NCBI RefSeq assembly: GCF_001485575.1
Contig: NZ_BCNB01000006.1
Coordinates: 248,001 to 312,000 of the forward strand
Direction of reading: 5' to 3'
DNA from: Haloarcula sp. CBA1127
GTDB lineage: Archaea; Halobacteriota; Halobacteria; Halobacteriales; Haloarculaceae
Length of the DNA stretch: 64,000 nt
In this document: in pieces, positions 47,576-56,810 of the stretch
Position numbering within the stretch: the stretch's first letter is position 1
How the letters are laid out: each line of letters starts with the position of its first letter
Notes under the pieces: generated by a model
The model's input: the letters and a program-made list of their open reading frames with translations, nothing else
What the model was told of the DNA's origin: nothing
The model's database searches: none
Made by a program: the position numbers and the translations under genes

Positions 47576-49264
47576 TTACGCTGTCGTGATGCGGCCTTCG
47601 ACTGACGGCGAAATCGTCCCGTCTTCCTTGATTGCGTCCTCGACGATGACCGACAGCAGTTCGCCCTCGTTCGCGTCGATAATGCGTGGAGCATCCTGGA
47701 ACATCGTGTAGCCGTCGCCGCCGGTGGCGGTGAAGCCGTTTGTTGCGACGGTGTAGGTTGCTTCGGTGTCGAGTGGCTCGCCGCCGACCGTTACCTCAGT
47801 GACGCGGTCGCCCTTCGATTTGTCCGGGTCGTAGGTGTACCGCATGCCGCTCACTTGCAAGAACCCGCCCCCGCCAGTCGAACTGAGTTCCAGCGCCTCG
47901 ACCAGCGTGTCACCGGTAACCTCGATGGTCACTTGGTTGTTTCCGAACGGGAGAACGCTGTATACCATCCGTCTCGTGATGTCCCCTTCGGGGTAGAGTT
48001 CGTCAGTCCGGATGCCGCCACCGTTCTGGATTGCGACGTCCGCGTCGCCGTGGCTGCGGAGCGCATCGGCGATGTAATTCCCGAAGTTCGATTCCTCGGA
48101 ACGGACAGTGTCCTCGCGGGCATCGAGCGGAACGGTTGTCTCCCCGATGACGACGTCGAGTTCGTCACTGAGCTGGCTTTCGTAGTTCTGGGCGACTTCG
48201 AGCACGTCTGGGTGCGGTTCGACACGGTCCTCCTCGACCGCAGCAGCGGTGTCGTACACCGTCAGGCTGTGGTCGGTACGCTCCCCATCTTCGACGGTGA
48301 GCGTCAGCTCGCCGAGGTACTCGTACTCGTCCCCGACGAACGAAAGTACCGTGTCGTTCACGACTTGCGGGTCCTCAGAGAACTTCGCGGCGTGGTCGCC
48401 GACGATGGCGTCGATCCCGTCGACAGACTTCGCGAGTTCGACGGCGACCGGGCTCGCCACGTGGGACAGTACGACGACGAGATCGGCGCCGTCGGCCCGC
48501 ATTTCGGTCACGACCTCGTCGACGGGATCCTCAAGGCCCGGGACATCCGTGGTCTCGCCCATGGTCGTGATCGTCGGTGCTTCGACGTTGATTATGCCCG
48601 TGATACCGACCGTCACGTCGCCGGCCTCGACGAGTTCGTACTGGCTCGCTCCCTGTTCAGCACCGAACACGTCGCCAGTCTGTGTGTTGCGGGCGTTCGC
48701 GCTTACCCACTGGAACTCGCTGTCGATAATACGGTCCCGCAAAACGTCCGGCCCTCTGTCAAAGTCGTGGTTTCCGAACGTGTCGAACTCCAGCCCACCC
48801 TCGTTGAACGCGTCGACAATGTGTTTCCCGTCGAACTGTGCGGAGAGAATGGAGGTGGCCAGATCGTCCCCGGATCCAACCTTTATCGCGTGTTCGTTAT
48901 TGTCCGCAATCTGGTTCATCAGATCGAAGTAGGTGGCGATGTTCGCCGCCTCTTCGAGGTCGCCGTAACTGCCGTGGACGTGGGTGTCGTGGACGAGCGT
49001 CACCTCGCCCGTTGCAGGTTCAGATTCGGTCTCGGCAGTTCCAGCTGAAGTCGCGGTCTCCTGAGCGTCCGTAGATGCTTCGTCGGTCTGCTCAGTCCCG
49101 TCCTCGGTACTAGAAGAACAACCAGCGAGGCCCACAGCGCCGAGTGCAGCAGTAGCCGAGAGGAACTTCCGCCGGTCGACTGGTCTGTTCTCCGTATCGT
49201 TCTCTGTTCGGTCCGCTGAAGGGGTTTCTACGTCATCTTTGTTGCTTCGTGCCACAGTACCCAT
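47576..49264 (-). CDS. 5'-nucleotidase / cyclic phosphodiesterase (UshA type) Tat lipoprotein
   Basis: 562 residues. Tat lipoprotein signal VDRRKFLSATAALGAVGLAGC, then a Thr/Glu/Ser linker. The metallophosphatase domain has DTHVHG, GSGDDL, FGNHDFDRG and VVLSHV; the C-terminal nucleotidase domain has ESNFGNYIADALR, IQNGGGIRTD and ATGGDGYTMF. It releases nucleosides and phosphate from extracellular nucleotides. Its TATA box (TTTTATATAAAA, 49275-49286) is only about 16 nt from the ATG, so a GTG at codon 4 (49255) may be the true leaderless start. Confidence 0.9.
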   Translation of the reverse strand: MGTVARSNKDDVETPSADRTENDTENRPVDRRKFLSATAALGAVGLAGCSSSTEDGTEQTDEASTDAQETATSAGTAETESEPATGEVTLVHDTHVHGSYGDLEEAANIATYFDLMNQIADNNEHAIKVGSGDDLATSILSAQFDGKHIVDAFNEGGLEFDTFGNHDFDRGPDVLRDRIIDSEFQWVSANARNTQTGDVFGAEQGASQYELVEAGDVTVGITGIINVEAPTITTMGETTDVPGLEDPVDEVVTEMRADGADLVVVLSHVASPVAVELAKSVDGIDAIVGDHAAKFSEDPQVVNDTVLSFVGDEYEYLGELTLTVEDGERTDHSLTVYDTAAAVEEDRVEPHPDVLEVAQNYESQLSDELDVVIGETTVPLDAREDTVRSEESNFGNYIADALRSHGDADVAIQNGGGIRTDELYPEGDITRRMVYSVLPFGNNQVTIEVTGDTLVEALELSSTGGGGFLQVSGMRYTYDPDKSKGDRVTEVTVGGEPLDTEATYTVATNGFTATGGDGYTMFQDAPRIIDANEGELLSVIVEDAIKEDGTISPSVEGRITTA

Positions 49265-49375
49265 TAGACTGAACTTTTATATAAAATGTTTGCCGGGGTC
49301 GATCTCGATAAGCGTCCGACAATCGATCGACACAGACGCTGGTGCGGGACTCTGGCGCAAAATGAGCCACAGAAG

Positions 49376-49410
49376 TTGTGCCATATTTCACCCAGTCGGC
49401 AATGGCACAA
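49376..49410. repeat. 9-bp inverted repeat in the nucleotidase/hydrolase intergenic region
   Basis: TTGTGCCAT and ATGGCACAA are perfect inverted copies separated by 17 bp, within the 268-bp gap between the nucleotidase start and the nucleoside hydrolase stop. It could be a regulator site or a transcript hairpin; nothing else marks it. Confidence 0.4.
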
Positions 49411-49532
49411 GAGGGGTCGGACACGCGTGATGCAACGGTTCAGTCGTCTGTGTTTCTGTGGTCTGGTTCCGATGTAGTTTCATATCGCTCTAAGAGGAAT
49501 TTATACCAGCAAAACCGACACAGAAGCAACTG

Positions 49533-50459
49533 TTACTGTGTCGCGTAGGCCTGAAGCCCCGTTTCAAGGACATCCCGATAACGGTCCACGTCAATGTCGA
49601 CAGCGACACGGCTGTTTGGCTCGTTGTCGGTCGTGCCGTGCTCGTCACAGATGACGGCCCCGTGGCAGGGGCCGCCGGTCGTGTCTACCTCGAGGTAGTA
49701 CTCCTCGAAGGTGAGCACCGAGTCATCGATGAGGTCAGCGACGACAGCGGCATCGTGGATGGCCGGCGCGTCGGCCAGTGGGTAGGTTCCGGAGTCGGGC
49801 CGGTAGTCGAGCCATTCGGCGATGGTCCCGCGAACGCCACCGGCCGTGCGGAACTCCTCGATGAACTCGGGAGAGACGGTGGCGCGGTTGGTCACATCCA
49901 AGCCAACCATCCGGGTGTTAGCGTCCTGCAGGACGCGGCTGGCCGCCGAAGGGTCGTTGTGGAAGTTGGCCTCGGCCATCGGTGTGACGTTCCCTGTCGT
50001 CATCGCCGCCCCACCCATGAGATAGATATCCTCGACAAGGTCGGGTAACCGGGGCTCCTTTGCCAGTGCGATCGCCAGGTTCGGAAGCGGACCGACGGCC
50101 GCGATCGTCAGTTCGTCCCCGTACTCGTGGGCGGCTTCGATGATTGCGTCGGCTCCGTGGATGTCCCGTGTATCGCCGTCGGTGTCGGGGATATCGCCGC
50201 GGAGTCCGTTCTCACCGTGAATCCACTCTGCGGTCGTGAGTTCGTCGACGAGCGGGCGGCCACAGCCACGGGATACCGGAACGTCGTAGCCCCCGATATC
50301 CAGTATCGCGTGGGCGTTTCGCGTCGTGTTCTCGATAGTCGTGTTCCCACAGACAGTCGAAAGACCGACAACATCGATTGCATCGTGACCGAGCGCCATC
50401 GCCAGCATGACCGCGTCGTCGCAACCGGGGTCCGTATCAAAGAAGACTTTGCGTGCCAT
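49533..50459 (-). CDS. Inosine/uridine-preferring nucleoside hydrolase family protein
   Basis: 308 residues. The calcium-binding signature DTDPGCDDA (about 8-16) is followed by STVCGNTTIENTTRNA, GPLPNLAIAL, IYLMGGA, EANFHNDPSAA and the catalytic-region IHDAAVVADL near 240. It splits nucleosides into base and ribose. A cytoplasmic enzyme with no signal peptide; it fits with the secreted 5'-nucleotidase upstream as a salvage pair on the same strand. TATA-like CTTTTAAG lies about 27 nt before the ATG. Confidence 0.93.
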   Translation of the reverse strand: MARKVFFDTDPGCDDAVMLAMALGHDAIDVVGLSTVCGNTTIENTTRNAHAILDIGGYDVPVSRGCGRPLVDELTTAEWIHGENGLRGDIPDTDGDTRDIHGADAIIEAAHEYGDELTIAAVGPLPNLAIALAKEPRLPDLVEDIYLMGGAAMTTGNVTPMAEANFHNDPSAASRVLQDANTRMVGLDVTNRATVSPEFIEEFRTAGGVRGTIAEWLDYRPDSGTYPLADAPAIHDAAVVADLIDDSVLTFEEYYLEVDTTGGPCHGAVICDEHGTTDNEPNSRVAVDIDVDRYRDVLETGLQAYATQ

Positions 50460-50814
50460 ACCTCCGAAATTCCGCCCATCGGGTCTTAAAAGCTGGTACG
50501 TCCCAGTCGTGACACGGCAGCCCCGCTGTAGACAGACCTGTGGGAATCTGTTGGGCTGTCGTCGCTACCACAATCGGTGTGTCGGAATGTGTGGCCGACA
50601 GATCAGGTGTGTCAGTCAACGCCGCCTTATACTGGCCAAGCGGTGTGATACCAGAGGACAGCTAAGAGTAGGTTCGTCCCAGAGTCGAAGTCCGGGCTAC
50701 GGTTCGCAGAGCCGAGACGAAGTCGATCATTCGTTACGGAGAACAGTCAGTATCCGGAAACAGTGCGTCTATCATAAATTTTAACTATATAGTCACAATA
50801 CTGTATAGGAAGTG
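50460..50814. other. Divergent intergenic region
   Basis: 355 bp between the nucleoside hydrolase and the PHP-domain protein. The left end holds the hydrolase promoter (minus strand, 50484-50491), the right end a strong TATA-like ACTATATA (50784-50791) that is 27 nt before the ATG at 50815. The middle shows no gene, repeat or RNA structure that stands out. Confidence 0.6.
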
Positions 50815-53800
50815 ATGGACAGAAATCACATACGGCCAGTACTACTCAGCGTACTACTCGTTTTGTCGGTTGTCAGCACCGGCTTCCTCGGAAGCGCCGC
50901 TGCTGCACCGGGCGAGCAAAACGAGTTGGTAACGGCGAATAGCCAGACAGCAACACAGACGGCCGCAGCCGGTGGGGCGACCTGTCAGCTTGACAGTAGT
51001 TGTCCAGTTCCTGATAATTCAGTCGATCTCAACAACAGCGGTGCCGGGGTCGACGTGTTGATCGACGGGAGTCATCAGGGCTCGACGTTCACGAAGTTCG
51101 CAAACCGACTCAGCGAACGCGGATACGACGTCGACACGAAACGGTCGACGTCAGGCGGGCTAACTTCGTGGAACAGTTCGGCCGCGAACGGGCTGTCGGA
51201 CTACGACGTAGTCATCATTCCCGTCCCCCAGACGGCCTATAGCGAGGCCGAACAGGAGGCGATCGACGAATACGTCAGAAACGGCGGCAGCCTGTTCGTC
51301 GTCGGGGAGTGGACCTCACCACTGCAGGGCCACGCCGGCAAGCTCAACGACATTACCGACCCGTACGGGCTCCACTTCAACGGCGAGAGCGACAAGTGGC
51401 TCCGGAACATTCAGGACCCGACCAACAAGACAGTCGAAGACTACGAGTGGCGAGTTGTGCTCCACAACACGGGCCAGCATCCCATAATGAACAACGTCGA
51501 CACCGTGGAGTACGACGGCGTCAGTCTCAACGTGACCGATACCGAAAACGGGACGCAGGCCCCGTTGCTGTACGGTGACAGTGATACCTACGAGTACACC
51601 TACTCCACGACAGAGAAAGAGTACCCTCGTGGCGAGCGCATCGTCGGTGCGGCCGCGACGTGGGACATCGGTGACAACGGCCGCGTCGTCGCCTTCGGCA
51701 GCCAGAAGTCGGTCACGACGTATCTCACGGACGAGTGGCAGGCCGAACACCAGCAGACCGATACACGGCCGTTCCTCTTCCGGACGGTGAAGTGGCTGGC
51801 CTCGTCGGGCCACGTCGAACGACCGGAGAAGCCGGTCGCCGTCACCGGCGAGCGAATCAAGGGCGGCGAGACGCCGGCGAACGAGACGATCGTCCTGAAA
51901 AACAGCGAAGTCGCCGCCGCCATCGGCACCGAGACGAACGGCCCCTTCGGCACGCTGCCGGGCGGTATCTACGACGCCAACGCGTACGGGCTGACGACCG
52001 ACCAGATCGGCGTCGCCGAGTTCGCGTTCAACAACTTCGGGACGTGGCCGGACTACGAGTCCTTCGAGCGCCAGAACGCAACCGGTCCGAACGGCGCAGC
52101 AGTCGTCACCGCGACTGGTCACGTCAGTACGAACCCGAACGTGTCCGTCACGACGACGTACACGCTACCGGCTAACTCCAGCCATATCTGGATCAACACC
52201 ACGATGCAGAACGAGGGCGACCAGCGCCTCCCGGTCAACGATTCCGAGCGCCTCCAGAGCGGGGCCGCACTGAGTTCCGAGGGGCAGTCGACCTGGCTCC
52301 CTGGCTCGGGAACAATCGAAGAGACGCGCTCGCCACCAGTGAGTGCCGACACACTCGACCAGCCCTGGGCCGCGCTCACCGGTGACCGCGTGAGCTACGG
52401 CGTCTGGGGCGGGAACGGCTCCTTTACCTCGTACACGGGTTCCACGACCTGGATTGACCCGTGGCTCGAACACCGCCTCGATTCCGGCGAAACGCGGTCA
52501 GCGGAGTTCGCTCTCTTCGTCGGCGAGGACGGCGCAAGTAGCGGAACCAGCGAGTACTACAACAAGCAGCAGGGAACCGAGACGGGAACGGTGACCGGCA
52601 GCATCGAAAGCACGGATAACGAGTCCGTCTCACAGGCCACGGTCACCGCCTCGAAGGGCGACCGTGCGTTCACCTACACCGTCGGATCGGAGACCGGAAC
52701 GTACGAACTCGAACTCCCTGCCGGCGAGTACACGCTGACGGCCGATGCCAGCGGATTCGCGGCATCAGAGCCCAAGTCCGTCACCATCAGGAGCGGCGAG
52801 ACAGCGACCGCAGACTTCGACTCCCTGGAGGGGCCGGCCCCCGTCAACGTCACCGCAACGATAGACGACGAGGGCGAGGTCAGTCCCGCCGATGCCCGGA
52901 TTACGGTGCTCGACGGCGGCACTGCGGTCCAGACCGTCTACACCCGAACGACGCCGGCCGGCACGGCCTCGTTCCAGCTTCCGCCCGGTAACTACACCTT
53001 GGTGTTCAACCACGGGACGGGCTACATCGCCGAGCCGGTCGAGAAGAACATCTCGGTGACGCCCGGCGAATCGGTCAGCGTCAACGCGACGTTCACCGAG
53101 GAACTGGACCCCAGCGAACGCGACTGGGTCGGCATCGACCCCCACGCCCACAGCAGCGTCAGCTTCGACGGCAAGACGCCCATCGACAACTTCGTCGCCA
53201 TCCAGAAATCTGCGGGCGTTGACGCAGTGTTCATCTCCGACCACAACGCCATCGGCGGCTGGGGGTCGATGCAGTCACAGGCCCAAGAGCGCGACATCAT
53301 GTTCGTCCGGAGTGAGGAGATCACCACGGGCGACCTCGGGCACTTCAACCCCTATCCGCTGCACGGCGAGGAGATGATTGATTCCGACGGGACCCTTGTG
53401 GAGTTTATCGAGGAGTCCCGCAGCCGACACAACGCGACGGTGTTCCAGATCAACCATCCGGGTGACCGCTTCGTCAGCCTCGACAGCGCGCCCGGACAGC
53501 ACGAGGAGTACCTCCCGATGGTCGACGCCATCGAGGCGTACAACGGCCCGTACGGCGAGTCCGACGCTGCCAGCGTGCAGGGGCTGTTCACTCTCTGGAA
53601 CAACGGCTACGACATCACCGCGACCGGGGTCAGCGACGACCACTGTTCGCAGTGCTTCCCGGCGAAATACGGGAGCGCTCGCACCCGAGCATACGTCGAA
53701 GGGACCGTCACGCCCGACAAGTGGGCCCAGTCAGTGAAAGACGGGCACACGTACGCGACGTACGGTCCGGCCGTTGAGTTCACCGTCGAGGACAGGATGC

Positions 53801-54267
53801 CTGGCGAGACCGTGAACACGACCGCCGGGTCATCCGTGGAGGCGTCCGCAACGGTCCGGAACCTCGACGAACTGGCCTACGCTGAGGTCATTCGGAACGG
53901 CACGACCGTTTCGAACGTCACGCTCGACGGCACGAACGACACCATGAGCACCGACGTTGACATCGACGGGAACGCCTGGGTCGCCTTCCGCGTCGTCGAC
54001 GAAGACGGCGACCGAGCACTGACCAGCCCGGTCTGGATTTCGGCCGAGCAGGGCGCCGAATCCGGAACGGACGGCAACGGCGAGTCCGGCGGTGCCACGG
54101 CGACCGCCACGCCAGACACCGAGGACGAGTCGGCGGCAACGATGGCCGATGACACTGCAACCGCGGAGTCAGAGACGACCGCCGCGTCCGGCCCCGGGTT
54201 CACCGCTGTCGTCACGCTGCTTGCACTCATCGGTGCAGTGCTGCTCGCAACGCGGCGAGGGAGCTGA
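50815..54267 (+). CDS. Surface-anchored PHP-domain protein with PGF-CTERM
   Basis: 1150 residues. Signal peptide (about 8-32, LLSVLLVLSVVSTGFLGSAAA). A GATase/ThuA-like domain follows (about 75-340: VDVLIDGSHQGSTF, YDVVIIPVPQTAYS, GGSLFVVGEW), then a beta-rich region and two carboxypeptidase-regulatory-like Ig repeats (about 590-760). The PHP metallo-phosphoesterase domain (about 770-1000) has DPHAHSSVSFDG, FISDHNAIGGW, INHPGDRF and GVSDDHC. An acidic Thr linker and the PGF-CTERM tripartite tail (GPGFTAVVTLLALIGAVLLA) end the protein, predicting archaeosortase processing. A GTG one codon earlier is possible; ATG 50815 matches the TATA spacing. Substrate unknown. Confidence 0.85.
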   Translation: MDRNHIRPVLLSVLLVLSVVSTGFLGSAAAAPGEQNELVTANSQTATQTAAAGGATCQLDSSCPVPDNSVDLNNSGAGVDVLIDGSHQGSTFTKFANRLSERGYDVDTKRSTSGGLTSWNSSAANGLSDYDVVIIPVPQTAYSEAEQEAIDEYVRNGGSLFVVGEWTSPLQGHAGKLNDITDPYGLHFNGESDKWLRNIQDPTNKTVEDYEWRVVLHNTGQHPIMNNVDTVEYDGVSLNVTDTENGTQAPLLYGDSDTYEYTYSTTEKEYPRGERIVGAAATWDIGDNGRVVAFGSQKSVTTYLTDEWQAEHQQTDTRPFLFRTVKWLASSGHVERPEKPVAVTGERIKGGETPANETIVLKNSEVAAAIGTETNGPFGTLPGGIYDANAYGLTTDQIGVAEFAFNNFGTWPDYESFERQNATGPNGAAVVTATGHVSTNPNVSVTTTYTLPANSSHIWINTTMQNEGDQRLPVNDSERLQSGAALSSEGQSTWLPGSGTIEETRSPPVSADTLDQPWAALTGDRVSYGVWGGNGSFTSYTGSTTWIDPWLEHRLDSGETRSAEFALFVGEDGASSGTSEYYNKQQGTETGTVTGSIESTDNESVSQATVTASKGDRAFTYTVGSETGTYELELPAGEYTLTADASGFAASEPKSVTIRSGETATADFDSLEGPAPVNVTATIDDEGEVSPADARITVLDGGTAVQTVYTRTTPAGTASFQLPPGNYTLVFNHGTGYIAEPVEKNISVTPGESVSVNATFTEELDPSERDWVGIDPHAHSSVSFDGKTPIDNFVAIQKSAGVDAVFISDHNAIGGWGSMQSQAQERDIMFVRSEEITTGDLGHFNPYPLHGEEMIDSDGTLVEFIEESRSRHNATVFQINHPGDRFVSLDSAPGQHEEYLPMVDAIEAYNGPYGESDAASVQGLFTLWNNGYDITATGVSDDHCSQCFPAKYGSARTRAYVEGTVTPDKWAQSVKDGHTYATYGPAVEFTVEDRMPGETVNTTAGSSVEASATVRNLDELAYAEVIRNGTTVSNVTLDGTNDTMSTDVDIDGNAWVAFRVVDEDGDRALTSPVWISAEQGAESGTDGNGESGGATATATPDTEDESAATMADDTATAESETTAASGPGFTAVVTLLALIGAVLLATRRGS

Positions 54268-54270
54268 GCC

Positions 54271-54990
54271 ATGCGGGACACCAGCCAGCGACGGAGTCGG
54301 CGTGGGTTCCTCGGAACCCTCGCGCTGGCTGCGGTGACCAGCGCCGGGTGTAGCAGCCTCGGCGGTACACAGGACGGCCAGCCGGACGACACCGGAGCTG
54401 GCGGCTCGGCAGCGACATCCGCTGCAAGTGAAACGCCCGCACAGGCAGGCGATGGGGCACACCACGACGAGGCGCACGGCCACACGCACACAGACGGCGG
54501 TCACGACCACGGCGATGGACACAGCCACGACGGTAGCGACGACGAAACCGATATCGCTGCCGACACCGAACTCGCCGCGTTCGAGTCCAATCTGCGGAAG
54601 TGGTTCGTCGATATCGATTCCCTCGCCGTCGAAGACAGCCGCATCAGGCTGACCTACGTCACGAAGAGCACGCGCGGCCACGAACTCGCGGCCGGCATCG
54701 AGACGGTCGTCGTCTCGTTCATTCAGGCGTACACGGACGACTGGGGAGTCGATGGCCTCGATGCGGAGGTAATCGAGCCATCCGGCGACGTGATGGGCTA
54801 CTGGCGAACCGAATCGCGGTGGGTCGAACCGGTCGCCGAGGGCCACGAAACGCGGACCGCGCTGCTCGAACGGACACTCGACACGTACCACGGCCGCCGC
54901 ACTCGCGATCACGACCACGGGGAAGCCGACCACAGCGGGAACGAAAGCACTCACCAACACCACAACGGGACCGAGCACGCAGACCACTGA
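54271..54990 (+). CDS. His-rich Tat lipoprotein
   Basis: 239 residues. Tat lipoprotein signal RSRRGFLGTLALAAVTSAGC. Two histidine-rich tracts, one near residues 60-90 (HHDEAHGHTHTDGGHDH type) and one at the C-terminus (HQHHNGTEHADH), flank a central acidic domain (about 95-205: ELAAFESNLRKWFVDIDSL, GYWRTESRWVEPV). The tracts should bind Zn, Ni or Cu. It starts 3 bp after the PHP-domain gene, with a Shine-Dalgarno-like GGAGCTGA before it, so the pair is one operon. It may deliver or buffer metal for the PHP enzyme. Confidence 0.8.
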   Translation: MRDTSQRRSRRGFLGTLALAAVTSAGCSSLGGTQDGQPDDTGAGGSAATSAASETPAQAGDGAHHDEAHGHTHTDGGHDHGDGHSHDGSDDETDIAADTELAAFESNLRKWFVDIDSLAVEDSRIRLTYVTKSTRGHELAAGIETVVVSFIQAYTDDWGVDGLDAEVIEPSGDVMGYWRTESRWVEPVAEGHETRTALLERTLDTYHGRRTRDHDHGEADHSGNESTHQHHNGTEHADH

Positions 54991-55074
54991 CGGCGGTAGT
55001 GTAGTCACTGCCGTCGTCGCCGTTCTGGGCGCAAAATGTGAGACGATTCGGTTCGAAAAGAGCCGTGTCGTTGC

Positions 55075-55269
55075 TCAGACCTTCAGCAGCGACAGCAGGC
55101 TGACGCCAACGTCGAAGTACTCGATGAGGCGATAGCCGACGAGGATTCCGAGGATACCCATGACACCGGCGAGGTTCGGCGGGGCCGGAATGGGAACATC
55201 CAGCAGTCCGAACACGACGCCGGTTGCGACGCCAGTCATCGTCGCGATGATAACAAGTGAGAGATTCAT
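55075..55269 (-). CDS. XapX domain small membrane protein
   Basis: 64 residues with two hydrophobic segments (about 3-22 and 33-50). TGVATGVVFGLLDVPIPAPPNLAGVMGILG matches the XapX family (small membrane proteins of unknown function). Convergent with the His-rich lipoprotein gene. The full family length is present. Confidence 0.85.
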   Translation of the reverse strand: MNLSLVIIATMTGVATGVVFGLLDVPIPAPPNLAGVMGILGILVGYRLIEYFDVGVSLLSLLKV

Positions 55270-55747
55270 CGGTCGGTCACCACTGTCCCACAGCGAGGAC
55301 CCACGCAGTCGCGTGTCGGAACGGCCCGAGAGCGACCAGTGGGTGTGTTTGAAGTGTGTGTCATTGGTGGCGTAGAGAACGGGTTCGAGCGGTAAGTATG
55401 CTCCTCATCGGGCCAGCAGTGGTGAATAGTAGCACACACCAAGACTGGACGGTGCTGCAAAGCCGAGAAGTACGGTCAGACATCTGAATTAGATATTTTT
55501 GTGTTTTTTACCCCAAAAGCCTCACAGAATCTCGGGCTATTATGGAGAGATATACGATAGATAAGGATTGAACCCGACTAGGTAGATAACAAATTCGTAT
55601 TTTGTGTTTATATAGTACATATATAACGATAGGACGGGACCTATAAGGACAAATTGAGCGGCGCTGGTGAACCGAACACTGGCTCCGACAACCAGAATAG
55701 CCTCCGGGAGGCTGGCGTTTATAACCAAGCCACGGGAAGTGATAACG
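55270..55747. other. AT-rich intergenic region
   Basis: 478 bp. T-runs at about 55493-55508 (ATATTTTTGTGTTTTTT) could end transcription. Several TATA-like stretches (55560-55640) have no ORF behind them. The right end has the promoter of the oxidoreductase gene: a 6-bp inverted repeat AGCCTC-CGG-GAGGCT (55699-55713) directly before TATA-like GTTTATAAC (55717-55725), 27 nt from the ATG. No gene seen. Confidence 0.5.
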
Positions 55748-56788
55748 ATGCAAGCCGTTCAGTTCGACAGTCACGGCGACCGTGATGTACTCGAGTATGG
55801 CGAGTTTCCCGACCCCGAACCGGGCCGCGATGAGGTGGTCATCGACGTGAAGGCGGCCGCGCTGAACCACCTCGATATCTGGACGCGGCGCGGGCTCCCC
55901 GGTATCGACCTCGAGATGCCACATATTCCGGGCAGTGACGCCGCGGGTGTTGTCGACGAGGTCGGCGACGGCGTGTCGCGGTTCGAACCAGGCGACCGGG
56001 TGGCCGTCCTCGCCGGCAAGAGCGGCGGCGGCGACGAGTTCAGTCGCAAGGGTGACCAGACACTCGCGCCGGACTTCCACATCATTGGGGAACACGTCCG
56101 GGGCGTCCACAGCGAGTACGCCGCCGTGCCGGCGGAGAATCTCACACCAGTCCCCGAGGGCGTCGACTGGGAGACAGCCGCCGCATCGCCGCTGGTGTTC
56201 CAGACCGCCTGGCGGATGCTGCGCGACCGCGGCGACCTGAAGGCGGGCGAGTCCGTCCTTGTCCTCGGTGCCTCCGGGGGCGTTGGCCACGCCGCCGTCC
56301 AGATCGCCGACCACGCCGGCGCTGAGGTGTTCGCGACCGCCAGCAGTCAGGAGAAGCTCGACTACGCCGAAGAACTGGGCGCGGACCACACAATCAACTA
56401 CGAGGAGACGGACTTCGCGGGCGAGATCCGGGACCTGACTGACGGCCGCGGCGTCGACATGGTCGTCGACCACATCGGCGCACAGACCTGGCAGGACTCG
56501 CTCAAGAGTCTTGTTAAGGGTGGTCGAGTCGTCACCTGTGGGGCGACGACCGGCGGCAACCCGGAGACGGACATCAACCGCATCTTCTGGAACCAGTTGC
56601 AGGTCATCGGCTCGACGATGGCCACCCCGGGGCAGGCTGACGAAGTGCTGGATCTGGTCTGGCAAGGGGAGATGGAGCCGCGAGTCCGCGAGACGCTGCC
56701 GATGAGCGAAATCGCCCGGGCACACGAGATAATCGAGGACCGCGAGGGCTTCGGGAAGGTCGTGGTCGTTCCCGACAGCGAACTGTAG
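55748..56788 (+). CDS. Zinc-type alcohol dehydrogenase / quinone oxidoreductase-like protein
   Basis: 346-residue MDR superfamily enzyme. GroES-like N-domain (ALNHLDIWTRRGLPG, HIPGSDAAGVVDEVG, FEPGDRVAV) and Rossmann domain with VLGASGGVGHAAVQIA (cofactor loop), then VDHIGAQTWQDSL and VTCGATTGG. No structural four-Cys zinc lobe is evident, and the catalytic Cys is replaced (ALNHLD), so it is nearer the quinone-oxidoreductase branch. The substrate is unknown. Leaderless start supported by a TATA-like box 27 nt upstream. Confidence 0.88.
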   Translation: MQAVQFDSHGDRDVLEYGEFPDPEPGRDEVVIDVKAAALNHLDIWTRRGLPGIDLEMPHIPGSDAAGVVDEVGDGVSRFEPGDRVAVLAGKSGGGDEFSRKGDQTLAPDFHIIGEHVRGVHSEYAAVPAENLTPVPEGVDWETAAASPLVFQTAWRMLRDRGDLKAGESVLVLGASGGVGHAAVQIADHAGAEVFATASSQEKLDYAEELGADHTINYEETDFAGEIRDLTDGRGVDMVVDHIGAQTWQDSLKSLVKGGRVVTCGATTGGNPETDINRIFWNQLQVIGSTMATPGQADEVLDLVWQGEMEPRVRETLPMSEIARAHEIIEDREGFGKVVVVPDSEL

Positions 56789-56810
56789 ATCCGCCCTCTC
56801 GTTTTTGTCG

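Noticed and set aside
47855-49048. A 397-codon plus-strand ORF
   Set aside because: It is entirely antisense to the UshA-type nucleotidase, whose domains and motifs are clear.
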